From Rhynchospora pubera (Eukaryota; Streptophyta; Magnoliopsida; Poales; Cyperaceae), in NCBI GenBank assembly GCA_028095005.1, contig CM051460.1:69603676-69667675 (forward strand): a stretch of DNA of 64,000 nucleotides. The letters are read 5' to 3'. Position numbers and translations under genes: made by a program. Within the stretch, counting starts at the first letter, position 1. Each line of letters opens with the position of its first letter. Shown here in pieces: positions 24,070-36,387 of this stretch. The notes beneath the pieces are model-generated. The model searched no databases. It was given only the letters and a program-made list of their open reading frames with translations, and was not told the origin of the DNA.

Positions 24070-24600
24070 ATTTATTACTTTGTTTTTAAGTACCCTGGTG
24101 TGTTCATTTATATTATGGTTTTTTATGTACATTTTTCCTTTTATATTATTTTAGTGTGCTAAATTATATTATGATTTTCATGTATTTTTCCCTTTCTTTT
24201 AGTTTAGTGTGCTAATCTATATTATGGTTACAAAATTCAATTCTTCTTCTAATGGTGAACATATACATAAAACAAAGTGAACATATAAACGATCTAAGTG
24301 AACACATATAAACGATCTATATTTGCCGATGATGACACTTATAATTCTTGTATTTTTATATTATGAATTAAATAAAATAAATCTAATATTTAATTATAAG
24401 TTTATATTATAATTATTGCCATAAATAAATTATTACATAAAGTATTATGTATTTATTATGTACAACATTTAACATAATTGAAAATTTTTAATATTAAAAA
24501 TAAAACCATCCATATCAAATTAATATCAAAACTTTAAATATTAAAATATTATTCATAATATAGAATTATATTATACTAACATTCTTCATAATAAAATATA
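24070..24600. other. 3' flank of the zinc-finger gene
   Basis: AT-rich DNA, with a short repeated TTAGTGTGCTAA phrase (about 24153 and 24206) that may belong to the 3' UTR. Confidence 0.4.
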
Positions 24601-24930
24601 TTAATTTAATATCTTATCTTCAAAATATATTACAAAAATTTTATAATATATTAATTTAATATTAAAATTTTATATATTTAATTAATGTTTATAATAGAAG
24701 TAAAATAAAATATATTAATTTAATATCTTATCTTCAAAATATATTACTAAAATTTCATAATATATTAATTTAATATTAAAATTTCATATATTTAATTAAT
24801 TTTTATAATAGAAGTAAAATAAAATATATTAATTTAATATCTTATCTTCAAAATATATTACTAAAATTTCATAATATATTAATTTAATATTGAAATTTCA
24901 TATATTTAATTAATTTTTATAATAGAAATA
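24600..24930. repeat. 114-bp AT-rich tandem repeat, about three units
   Basis: ATCTTATCTTCAAAATATAT starts at 24611, 24725 and 24839. The units are almost pure A+T and lie just inside the right TIR. Confidence 0.9.
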
Positions 24931-24974
24931 CAATAAAACCATGAAAAACGACAGAATGGAGCAGTTAAAGCACT

Positions 24975-25172
24975 GTTCGGAATCCTGGATTCCGATCTAA
25001 CATTAGATCGGAATCCCAGAATCCGATCTAACGTTAGATCGGAATCCAGGAATCCGATCTAACGTTCGGAATCCAGGATTCCGATCTTACGATACTATTT
25101 ATATTAAACTGATTAAATTGATATTAATTTTATTGGATTATATTATTTTAATATTATTTTTTAAAATTTCGG
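24975..25172. repeat. PMD-MULE copy 1, right TIR with palindrome array
   Basis: The outer 108 bp match the left TIR. The inner part has about four tandem, partly altered copies of a unit of about 32 bp built from AGATCGGAATCC and GGATTCCGATCT joined by AACGTT or AACATT. The left end of the same element has only one. Confidence 0.9.
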
Positions 25173-25382
25173 CTCTAACAGGCTAACAGCAACAGCAGTA
25201 TCATTCAGTATTTCAGTTGCCTACGGGCTTGTTGTCAAAAAAATAAAAGTATTTCAGTTGCGTGCAAGAACAGTGACACGTGTCCTCGATCAAATCGGAC
25301 GGTTGTCATTTTTAAGAGCAGGGCCTTTAAGTTACTAAAATACAGGCCCAATTTTTGATCCACTCAACACAGAGCAAGAGAA

Positions 25383-27014
25383 CCGAAAAAATTAATACTA
25401 GCCTTACTGTTCATATTAATTTTGATAATAACAGAGAAAAAATTGAAATTTTAATACTAACGTTGCTGGATCGTCATCCCAGTTGACGAAAGCCAAATAC
25501 CCTTGGATCGTCATCCCAGTTGACGATCCAATAAAAAAACCAAATATTTTATAAGTTTCTGAAATTTTTTTGTTTGGATCGTCATCCGAAATGACGATCC
25601 AAACAAAAAAATTCAGAAACTTTTTTTTAATGGAAGTGAGGTCTGGTACCAAAAGCATGGTGCACACGTGTAGCTTAATAGTTATTGGAGATACAAGGTA
25701 TTTATGAAAATTCTTTGAACATTCTTCTTTTCATTTTCTTGAATTTCCTTGGTAATTTCTTTAAATAGAGAAAATTTTTTGCTGGCCGATTTTTATTGAA
25801 AATTTTACAAGCTACCTACGATGTTGTTAGATGCTCTCTTGTGTTTTGCAAATTGTCAAAAAAAAAAAGAAAGAAAGAAAAATTAAGATTTTAAAGTAAT
25901 TGTACAACCAGTCTTGATTATTTTGTCAACTTATTGTCAATAAATTTTCACGTGACTGAATGATAGGATGTAATTTTTTGTACAGCTTAGAACTTACTAA
26001 TTTATGTCCAATTAGCTTAGTAGAAATAACATTGCTTGTATAATATTTGAAATAACATTGCTTGTATAATAACATTTATTTTACATAATAGTCCAATAAA
26101 AAAATTTGTTATATATTAAATGTAGATATTAACATATAAATTTTTTAAATGTATAAATAAATATACATAGAAATATATATACATAATAATATGCATCATA
26201 TATTTTAATTATATACAATAATATGTATTTAATATATAAAATAAATGTTACATTATATATATATGTATAAATAAATATTACAAACATATAAAATATTATG
26301 TATTTAACATGCATAATTTAATTATATACTTATATTTTTATAATAGATGTTTTAATTATGTTTAATTTTTAATCATAAATTATATATTTTGTAATAATAA
26401 AAACTTTGGAGGCTAAAATGCAAAATTTTCATTAAAAAAAAGTTTCTAAAATTTTTTGTTTGGAAATATTTGTTTTTTTGTTGGATCGTTATTTCGGAAA
26501 TTAACGATCCAACAAAGAAATTACCAAGGAAATTTTCAATAAAAATCGGCCAGCAAAGAATTTTCTCTATTTAAGGAAATTACCAAGGAAATTCAAGAAA
26601 ATAAAAAGAAGAATGTTCAAAGAATTTTCATAAATACCTTGTATCTCCAATAACTATTAAGCTACACGTGTGCACCATGCTTTTGGTACCAGACCTCACT
26701 TCCATTAAAAAAAAGTTTCTGAATTTTTTTGTTTGGATCGTCATTTCGGATGACGATCCAAACAAAAAAATTTCAGAAACTTATAAAATATTTGGTTTTT
26801 TTATTGGATCGTTATTTCGGATGACGATCCAAGCTTGGATCGTCAACTGGGATGACGATCCAAGTTTGGATCGTCAACTGGGATGACGATCCAAGGGTAT
26901 TTGGCTTTCGTCAACTGGGATGACGATCCAGCAACGTTAGTATTAAAATTTTGATTTTTTTTTTGTTATTATCAAAATTAATATGAACAGTAAGGCTAGT
27001 ATTAATTTTTTCGG
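25383..27014. mobile_element. MULE-like foldback element, 1632 bp
   Basis: Inverted arms of about 430-490 bp (about 25383-25800 and 26520-27014) enclose an AT-rich spacer. The ends are CCGAAAAAATTAATACTAGC and its complement. An exact 9-bp duplication GCAAGAGAA flanks it (25374-25382 and 27015-27023). The arms contain palindromes of the form GGATCGTCATCC and GACGATCC, more numerous in the right arm. A 48-residue open frame appears in both arms only because they are inverted copies; it is not taken as a gene. Confidence 0.9.
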
Positions 27015-27023
27015 GCAAGAGAA

Positions 27024-28124
27024 TAAGGCCGAAATAACAATGCAAGTAACCCAGCTTAAGAAATATCTGATCCAGTATTCAAACTAGCCCATCTCCTCTG
27101 ACCTCTGCTCAGTGCTCACAACACAGATTAACATTTTCTAGCGCCAATTGTTGCTAATTATTTGCTTTTATCTTTAATTTAAGATAGAGATGGTTGAACA
27201 CTTTCTTCCTTATTATAAACTTGAGTTATTCATAATCTTTACATCTACATTAAGTATATATAAATAAAGTAGTAAATAATATGAGGGAAAATATATAAAT
27301 TATTTTGGGGCTTTGTGCTTATAACATTTTTGTTTTTGTTTTTGTTCAAGATGGCAGATAAAACTTCTCATGCAAATACTTGCCAATGTATGGTGAAAGT
27401 TTTAGTGATCATTAGTATTTGCAATACAAAGTACAGTTGTGGTATGCCAGTTGACCCTTACAGCATTCACAATTATGAATTAAGTACCTTTTTTTTATTT
27501 AATTTGAATGTAAACTGCGTGTAGTACTGCTCCTCTGGTAGAATTGGAAGGAACTGATGATGAATTTTTTTATGAGTAGTCTATGTACTTCCCCCAAGGC
27601 CCCAACCCCACTAGACTTTGATTTGATGTTGATTTTTTTGTTACATGTATACTTTAATTGTTTGATTAATGAAACAAGTAACTCTGCTTCCCAGGTTTTC
27701 ATTGACAAACAAAATAGAAAAGATGGAAACTTCCAAAGACCTAATGAAACTTTGTAAGTTTAGCATAGATTAATTTAATTTGTCGTTCACACTTCACAGC
27801 AAGAGCAATTGCTTTTCTCCAGACATTATAAAAATGGAAAATATATGTTGGAATATGTCACACTTTTGTATGATACAAATTGTCTGCAAGAATAATCTTT
27901 GCAGCACACCAGGAACACAACACCAATTTCAACTCTTAGCCTTTTTTGAACCAATGTTCAAATAAGCAGGAAAAAGGAAAAAAGTTAGCGCGCGCTCGTT
28001 TTGTGAGCTCGAGACAAACTGTTCAACTACGGCCTATGTCGAGACACAAATGCCCCCAAAATCTTCCTCGAAAAAAGAAACAAAAAGAGGTAAAAAAACC
28101 CCGAATGCACATCACGCCAGCCAA
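27024..28124. other. Intergenic DNA, possible degenerate exon
   Basis: Mostly unfeatured. An open stretch at about 27696-27752 (VFIDKQNRKDGNFQRPNETL) is bordered by CCCAG and GTAAGT as an exon would be, but I cannot assign it to a gene. The right part would hold the 3' UTR of the WRI1-like gene. Confidence 0.3.
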
Positions 28125-31100
28125 CTACCAACACAAACATGCATGAGCATTTGCGCACACGCAAACCATTGGTGCGTTCGATGATACATTCTTCATTTCC
28201 TCTCCTTCTGTCACCTCATTTTGATTCATGGTCAGACCACTGACATCCCCGCTCGCATTAAGCTCAGACCCGTTAAGGACGCATTCAATATCATCCTCAA
28301 ATTGCACATCCCGTAATAGGTAGTCGATATTAGTGTCAAGATCAAACGCAAACTTCTCTTCTGTCAGAACATTCCATGGATCATCTACTGTGCTTCCCTC
28401 ACTCAATAAATAGTCATCGACAGTAACATCTGATGGCACTGCCTCCGGAGCTTCTGTCGGGCTTGATTCGGGCTGGGCTTCGCACAATTGGGCTTGTTCG
28501 AGTTGCTCTTGCGGAAACTTTTCAGGCTGGTTCTTAATGTAGCATCTGATATCAAAGTTTGTAACAGCATTTATGCCTCGGTACTCTATCGCAGCGAGGT
28601 CGTATGCTTGTGCTGCTTCCTCCTGTGTACCTATAAATTTTAAGAGGAAAAAAAATTGTGAACATACATATCAAGAAACATGTATGGTTTAGAACCTAAC
28701 CAACGTTATCATTATGGCAGAAAAATATAATTAATGGATGGTAACTATGATTAATCTTAACCATAAGATCTGTGTTAATATATTTTGGCGAAACATATGG
28801 TTATCATCATGCCAATATTTAAAATGGGCGGTGATCCAAAATTCCCTGGTAAATGGTAATGCATGCGGAGTGGATAAAAAAAATTGAGGTTTCTTGTGCC
28901 AACTATATATGTAACCTATGTTGTGGTGAATCACTGACAATAAGAATCATACTGTTTAGACCGAGTAAATGGGTGTTTATACATATTTAGAATTAGTTTT
29001 TTTTTTTAATAAAAGTATCCCAATCCAGGATACCTGCATCCATTAAGCATGCCAGATTCTTACAAAAAAGAGAAGTCACACAGGAAGTGACTAAAACAGT
29101 AAAGTAATCTACCCGTACTCCTACACCAACTGTTAGTCATCAAAATAAAACCTTTTAGTGACAAGTTACAAACCAAAACAACCAACCAAAATATAAAGAA
29201 AAACAGAGGTGGAGACACATGAGGTGAAACGGACAAGTAGTTCAGAAGATCTTCCCACGTGACAAGCAGCACTCATCGCGGAGTTAAAAAGGGGGTGGAT
29301 CTTAATATCTTATTCCACTCCACCTGGAACCCATTTTCTGTAAATCCACTCACGTGCTTGTCACGACCGCCAGTAGGCATTTGGGTCCAGATCTCATGTG
29401 GACATTGTTCATGTGTGCATTTCTGTACTATACGTAATAGTTTTCAGTGATTGAAATTTTGGGTATCATAGCTTCATTCCTTGTATTCTTACAAGTTTTC
29501 TAATGTGTATAATTAAATTATTAATTTATAAATTTTGTATAATTATTTATATGATGAAGTTTATAATATTTAGAGTTAATAAGCGTACTGAATGTTCCCA
29601 AGTAGAGATACTTGTTGCCAAATACTCGTCCAATCCTTGCCTCCCATCTTCCATTGTGATGATGTCTGCATTATTTTAAATAAATTCATTTAGCATCTAT
29701 ATTTGGTAAAAAATTCTCACATTGGCGGAGTTTAGAAAAATTTTTGTTAACAGCCTATCTTTAGTGTGCTTATATTAAGCATACGAAATAAATTAGTTCA
29801 CAACTTTTTGTGAAAAGTTTGAATTACTTCAATCAGTCATAAACAAGTCTCAATCCATTATTGAACTAACTAATTTTTTTAATCATTGAACTACTAAATA
29901 TTACTATTTTTTTTTCATTATGACTAGTACTCTTTTTAGTAATCTGTTTTTCAACGAAAAGAAACAATAACTTAGGCAGTTCAACGCACAAATAGCTACA
30001 TGATCATTTCAACCAGAAGCTCAACACAACTATCACGTGACATGTTTAATTTGTCACCTGTTTACCAAATTTGGGGACCAAACTAAAATCTATTGGATGT
30101 TAATTTAAAACCTTAATCCGAATATCTGCACAATGACAACCACTCGTTGCATGATCAACGGTTGTGATGCTGCCGATTTTACAAGTCAGGTGGAGATCAT
30201 ATACAGCCATATTTTTTCATATCCTTAATGCACCATTAATGATCAATGTAAGAATGGAATTTCTCTGTTACAACTGTCCATCCCTTTATTGGTTATTTGC
30301 AAACTATAAATTAAATGCTAACTACCTTGCAACTCCTCTGTACTTTGAGACACCTCTGGAGAAGCCACTGCTCCTGCGCCTAAGTGAAGCCAAGTACTCA
30401 TCTCTGGACACTGCCTTCATCGCCTCCATCTCTTTCTCATACCTCTCCAACTGCATTTTTTTTGGTTGTACACTCTCATTAAATTAAAATTTTTAACTTT
30501 TCCTTCGATTATAAGAAGTACATTTCCACTGAGTCTTGACCAGTAATTGAAGTGGACCTTCCAAAGTACATGACATCTCTATGAATATTTATTTTTAAAT
30601 AAAAGAATTTTACACCCAACAATACCACTAAACTACTTATTGAAATTTTAAATTTAAATATTTTTTTAAAAAAATAGTATGGTATTATATGAACTTACAG
30701 GAAAATTGAGTAAAGTCTCTGGACCCCAGTATTTCAAAGCGGCAAGGTCATATGTGCGCGCCGCAGCTTCTTCAGTATCATAAGCTCCTAAAATATGTCA
30801 AAATTGATTTTTTATTAATTAACAAACAATAAGGTAGTCAATTTTTTTTTTTCAAAATCGAAAAGTCAAATACACACATTTAAACTCTTACCTAAAAAAA
30901 TATACACATGACTATGTCCTTGGTGCTAGCTAGCTAGATTGCAGTTAATATTGATTGTCTAGTCTATGTTGTTGGAGGTTGATCAAGTAAACATTTATTG
31001 AGTCAATCCATGCTAGATTGTAATAAGATGCATGGTATGCCATACATCAATTAGATGTTGAATCCAACCCGGTACCACCGAATTAATTGTTTTAATTTTA

Positions 31101-33550
31101 TATAACATGGGGTTTTTTAACTTGATCTGGTAAACGGGTATGGTTGCCAACCAAAGTTGAAGTATTTTCCAAAATTAGAAAACTACTAATTATCATATTA
31201 AATATTGAACGTGGAGATTGTTTGAACTTTGATTCAACTACCCGGTTATCATTCTACTTATGTTTAGACATATCATGTCATGCAAGGGACTAATTATATA
31301 TGTGCATTTGTTGATGTTGAATCCCAATATTAATTGGTCCCCCCACCCTCTCAAAAAAAAAAAAAAAATTAAATGAAAGAAAATCTAACATGGTTGGCAT
31401 AGATACTGTTACTGCTCATCTTTTTCAGTGAAATCATGTGCACAATCTTTTTTCAAAAGTTATTTTTTACATTCTGGATTATAAGTTTCTCCCTTTTCTT
31501 TAAAAAAGCCAAAGTGTCTCAATTTTATGCAATCTGTGCAAAAACACCAGAAAGGGCACAAGTTCCCCTGGTCACGGGTCCCACAAACCAAGTGATGGTT
31601 TAAGGAATATTTTTGTAATTTTTCTTAAAGGATACTCAATTTGGTCTTTAAAAGCTTATTTTTCGTACCAAATTTGTACAAGGACATGCACACTGTGCTG
31701 TAACTTGCTTTACCAGTTGATTTGAATTAATTCCATGCACCTCTTAGAAGAAAATTATATTCATATTCTTAATCACTTTTCATTTTGATCTCGCAACTTA
31801 AGACCTGCCTCGCATGCAATCCAAAAACTGATCATATGATCAAAATCAAACGGTTTAAATTATATCAACATAGTTATGTCAGATAATCTAAACCATCCGA
31901 TTTTGATCAAATTGTTTTATATATGCCCATAGTAATTGCTGGTTTCTGTTGTCCATAAAAAGTATAAATGAAGAAGGGAAGAGAACAAAAAAGGTGTACT
32001 ATGGATTTAAGGAGGTTGGAGGGGGCAGGGGGTTGGCATCATAGTGTCAACACATCAAATTAAATAAATATACAAATAAATAAATAAAAAGGCACTTTGA
32101 GATGAATCTCAAAAGAGTCATGACTTACCCAAATAAACTAATCAGGTCACGCAGACAGCATCAGTCGACCAACACCAAAGCAAGCGCGGATCCCAAGGCA
32201 AATCCCAATTGTAAATTAAGGCAGAATGTCAGAGATGTACAACATAACTCCAATATTTACATTTCGTTATTTAAACTATTCAATTTTAAAGGAATAACAA
32301 CAAGTTGGGTTTAAAGTTTAAACCCAGGGGGCTCCTTGGAAAGGTAACATGCATATCTTTTATTTATTTTTTATTGTACTTTTTTGAAAAAGGCCGTGTA
32401 ATAACCGTTACGGTTTTTTCTTCACTAGTCAAAAAAGACAAAAAAAGAAAACAGATCAACAAGGTAAAAATGTTAAAGATAGTATTTGTTTTGAATTAGT
32501 ATATTTAGAAAAAAAAATGAAATATTGCTTAGAAAAGCCATGAGAACCAAATGAGGTATAAATTAAGAAAATTTTGAGGTAATGCTATATGGGGTTGGAA
32601 ATGAATAATCTGTTTTTTCTATTAATTGTGTCGTTTACCAGTGTCGACTGCAAACATCAGCACTGATTGAAACAATAAACCCTATTTAATGCTGAGGTTG
32701 TTATTGGACTGTTGTTGGAGTTATTATGGCGATAGCTAGTTAAATGCCATGTTGTAAAACTAGACAAGAGGTTAGTTGTCAATTGTTCAAATGGTGTGGT
32801 AAAGCATAGCACAAAAGGTGTGAATACTTCGTTCAAAGGATAAAAATGCATGAAACTGGTGATTTGGATTGCAAAATTAAAATTAGGAGAAAAGAAAAAT
32901 GATGAAACATTAGTTATATGTATTGATATGGGTATAAGCTGGCAATTGTCTGTTGAGCATTTTGACAAAGTTGAGAAAAAACGGCAAAAATAATAATAAT
33001 TACAAATTCACAAATTAGAAACTCCGAATTAGCACTCAGCATTTGTACTAAAACAATCAATTACATAACAAACTTATTCAAACAAACAACATCTGATACA
33101 TATGAGAAATAAGGAACGAAAAGAATTGAATAAAAAAATATATAAAAAAGGAAATTCATTGTTAAATCTAGTACCTTGTTTGCCTTTCTTGCTCTGAACA
33201 GGATTCCAACAATTCTTATCCCAGAGATGAGCTTCATACCTCCCTGTCCATCTATGCCTGATATACATGCAATGCATGTTCAACAAAATCAATCTACATT
33301 CTACAATTAAGAAATCTAGCTACTTGAATTTAGAGAATTTTGATATTCAAGTAAGAAATTACCTTGTGACTCCTCTGTAAATGGAGCTTCTCTTTGCATT
33401 GCCATTAGGAGAGAGGGTTTTGGATGGGTTTTGGGTTCTCTTGGCACGCTTAGACTTGGGCTTGTTCTCCTTTTCACATACATTGTAAGATGTAGAGGAG
33501 GTGGAGGAAGAGGGAGAAAGAGGAGGAGGGTTTGAGCACGGCCTCTTCAT
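28125..33550 (-). CDS. WRI1-like: Double-AP2 transcription factor, WRINKLED1 type
   Basis: Seven exons read in one frame to a 358-aa protein: 33363-33550, 33175-33257, 32129-32137, 30699-30787, 30326-30450, 29589-29665 and 28125-28630, all with GT-AG borders. A Ser-rich N-terminus and a basic stretch (KPKSKRAKR) precede AP2 domain 1 (about 55-123: [20 protein letters not shown], then VYLGAYDTEEAAARTYDLAA and KYWGPETLLNFP). The linker EYLASLRRRSSGFSRGVSKY leads into AP2 domain 2 (about 157-219: HHHNGRWEARIGRVFGNKY, YLGTF, AAIEYRGINAVTNFD). The C-terminus (220-358) is acidic, fitting an activation domain. WRI1-type factors switch on glycolytic and fatty-acid-synthesis genes. The 9-nt exon encoding VYL is a known hallmark of the group. 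EYLASLRR favours WRI1 over WRI3/WRI4, but length is nearer the latter. All splice phases agree, so the model is strong. Confidence 0.95.
28995..29240 (-). mobile_element. Possible LINE-like 3' fragment in intron 6 of the WRI1-like gene
   Basis: A T-tract followed by AATAAAAGTATCCC and then moderately GC-balanced sequence resembles a reverse-orientation retroposon tail. No target duplication was found, so this is tentative. Confidence 0.3.
32129..32137 (-). other. 9-nt micro-exon of the WRI1-like gene
   Basis: On the minus strand the 9 nt TTTATTTGG are bounded by TTAG on the 5' side and GTAAGT on the 3' side. Joined to the G of exon 2 and GA of exon 4 they encode V-Y-L-G, completing the motif GKQVYLGAYD of the first AP2 domain. 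The flanking introns are 1037 bp and 1341 bp. Confidence 0.95.
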
Positions 33551-33681
33551 TTGGAAAAGAGAAAGAATGATGGGTTTTGGTTAAGAATTGAGAATTAAAA
33601 GGTAGAAGGTAATGTCTCTCTTTGTTTGCCTCTATTGGTTCGGTGGTGGCCTGTTTGTGGGTTTATTAAAAAGGGTCATGG

Positions 33682-33688
33682 TTTTATA
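33682..33688 (-). promoter_or_regulatory. Candidate TATA box of the WRI1-like gene
   Basis: TATAAAA on the minus strand lies 132 bp upstream of the start codon. Inferred from position and motif only. Confidence 0.5.
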
Positions 33689-33699
33689 GTAAGGAACCA

Positions 33700-35287
33700 A
33701 GGAGGCAAGGCGTATATTTGTGATTCTATGTGGCAAAAGGAGAAAATGTTTGTGCACATTCATTTCTGAAGAAGTCAACAAAAGAATTTGATAGATATTG
33801 CAGGGTTCAAATAATTATTATATAAAGTTTAAATCTAATAAATTGCAAAGTAAGTAGCTTTACCAATTTGTTGGAGATTCACAATCAAAGTTCATTGTTT
33901 TTAAAATAAGTAAAAACACAATTTCTCTTTTTAAATAATGAATCCACTTACTATATTATTATCAGAATTTCATCATTTAAGTATTGACATTCTTTATTCT
34001 TTCTTCTTGTCTGTAAATATGCATGTATGATTTCTTAAGCATTTTGTAGTTTTTTTTCTTGGCTGTAAATATGCATGTATGATTTCTAAATAATAAATCC
34101 ACTTACTATAATTATTATCAGTAGTTCATCATTTAAGTATTGACATTCTTTATTCTTTTTTCTTGTCTCACATTACACATCAAATTAATATTTAAATCAA
34201 TCATCATGGAAGTTAACTTGAGTATAAGTCTGAATCACAACATAGTCTAATTTATACTTATTTTCAAATATTAATAAAATGAATAAATATTCTTATAAAT
34301 AATACAATTTTTATATTTTATGTTATTGGTAGATATCTACTGATAATCTTGGCAATTTTATTTGATAAATTCATAAAAAAATAAAGACAAGCTTACGAAT
34401 ATATTGTTCACATTACAGTTTAGTTGTGTGGAGTTTAATATTATTTTTGATAAACAATAAGACTTGCTTAAATTTCAACATGTTTTATCTGCATGATATA
34501 TATAGGTATAAGTCCATATGACATTTAAAATGTTATATATCAAAATCGAAAAAATAGTTTGGTTGATCGTCAAGATTGCCAGAGTAAGACTATCACATAA
34601 TCCTCAAGCCCTCTTTTATATTGCTGAATGTAGTAAATATTAAACTTAATAACAATTTCTAATTTGCAACTTCTTTGAATTTTGTGAGATGTTTGGAATT
34701 GGGCATCTTTTAATTTTTGTACATATATTATAATAAAAGATTATTGTGACTTGTACACAAAAGATTCATCGTTACAGTAGCAAGTCACATATATCTCTTT
34801 TTGTTCTCCTCCAATTGCATTATAGTATTGTAAGCATAAAATTAGAATTTAATCAATTTATTTAGAGGGCCAACTTTTAATTGACAATAATAAAATAATT
34901 TTAACCAGTTACTAATTTGTAATTTAAACGATTTTATTATCCAGTTAGCACAAATTTCTCATATATTTTTTTAATGTTTCGCTTTTTGACCACATTTCCA
35001 GCAATTTTTTTTATTATTAAAAGTTTCCCATAAGGTTCAGAGATTCCACACGTGGAAATCAACAAAATTTTAACAACAGAGAATCCTGTTAGCAATTCTC
35101 TTGGTGGCAGTAATAAATAGCCTGGTGAGAGTGGTCAGAAGGGTCCAAATTAATTGCTTCCTAGCCAAGGCCGTTTGTGAAAGTGGGAGTTACCTCAAAA
35201 CGCTTGGCTCATTAGGTAGTTTTGTCCATTTCATGAATTTTCAGTAGTTTTAGTGTATCTAAATTCTAAAAAGTATTTTGTCGATAT
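33700..35287. other. Upstream region of the WRI1-like gene
   Basis: AT-rich DNA. A phrase with CTTGTCTGTAAATATGCATG (about 34006) is echoed at about 34060, and CCACTTACTATA recurs at about 33943 and 34099, so a short imperfect duplication is present. No gene seen. Confidence 0.4.
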
Positions 35288-35296
35288 AAAACATTC

Positions 35297-35694
35297 GAAA
35301 AAGTTTAATATATGCATAGGTTTTTTATGTACCGTGAATTTGTTCGGAGATATTTTTATAAATTAATAAACCTCAACCAATCTAATTTACATATTGAAAT
35401 CTCATAGCAAACTAAATTATAAATTTTTTTAGATTTTATTACTATTTTTTGAATTTTTTAAAACACGTTATTATTGTAAACAAACTACTATTTACAACAT
35501 TTCAAAAATTGCAGGTTTTAAAAAATTTTAAAAAAAATAGTAATTAAATCTAAAAAATTGTAAAATTTTGTAATGAGATTTCAATATGTAAATTAGATTG
35601 GTTAAATTAAATTTATTAATTTATAAAAATATTTCCAAAAAAATTTGCGATGCATAAAAAATCCTATGCACTACAGTGCATATTAAACTTTCTC
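35297..35694. mobile_element. Hairpin MULE-MITE, copy B
   Basis: A 398-bp element whose arms pair from the ends (GAAAAAGTTTAATAT with its complement at the right end) through CAACCAATCTAATTTACATA and TTGAAATCTC. An exact 9-bp duplication AAAACATTC flanks it (35288-35296 and 35695-35703). Confidence 0.9.
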
Positions 35695-35703
35695 AAAACA
35701 TTC

Positions 35704-36378
35704 ATAGAAAATAACACTACATCTTTCTTCTCTGAGCAGCCAGTTTAGGAGTGTAAAAGTGTTCGATAAAATAAAGCTATGCCTGGATCATTATCCATAT
35801 ATAGCTCTCAAAACAATTTTTTTTTTATAGAACTTCACAGAATATTAATCTTATAGAATTTTGACAGAATACTTCGAGTGTAAATGCTTCCATTAGAAAA
35901 TTTCGACAAAATAAATTAGTCACAAAAAATTCTGCATAAATTATGGTGAAAGTCCAATATGAGTCCATAAAAGTAACAATGCACAAGACAAATCAATTCT
36001 GAGAGTGTTTTTAGTGGACAAATAATTAATTTTATTAATAAATTAATGCAATTAGTCAAGAATCAATATTTGATTTAGTGATGAAGAGTAACGTTCTTTT
36101 TAGTTACAGAAACATCCATATACATTAAACAATAATCCGACAAAATAGGCATCAAAGAATCATTACATATTTACGGAGTTCCGACAAAATACTACGAGTG
36201 TAAAGCACTCACAAATGACTTCTGACAAATTTGCTTACGAAAACTTTTATAGAAGTTATAAAATAATAAGAAAAGTATAATTACAATTATTACAACAATT
36301 AAATAATCATTTTAACTATTAAAGTATTAACATTTTATGTTATTACGATAATTAAAATGCTAATAACATAAGATAATG
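35704..36378. other. AT-rich intergenic DNA
   Basis: No gene or clear repeat was recognised between two hairpin elements. Confidence 0.4.
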
Positions 36379-36387
36379 TTATTGTAA

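Larger units (their letters stand above)
19024..25172 (+). mobile_element. Mutator-like element carrying PMD and zinc-finger genes, copy 1 (6149 bp)
   Basis: Both ends begin CCGAAATTTTAAAAAATAAT (inverted at the right end), and the terminal repeats match for more than 100 bp. The exact 9-bp duplication CTCTAACAG (19015-19023 and 25173-25181) marks it as a MULE insertion. Inside, in plus orientation, are a PMD-type gene (now a pseudogene), two blocks of tandem repeats, an intact 325-codon gene and AT-rich repeats. No MURA-type transposase frame is visible, so it was probably mobilised in trans. A second copy with the same left 3 kb starts at 60829. Confidence 0.92.

Noticed and set aside
25416..26886. 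Two open frames (about 25520-25667 minus and 26668-26810 plus) share a 48-residue peptide
   Set aside because: They lie in the inverted arms of one foldback element, so the shared peptide follows from arm identity and not from protein selection.
30164..30487. Plus-strand frame of 107 codons
   Set aside because: It is antisense to exon 5 of the WRI1-like gene.
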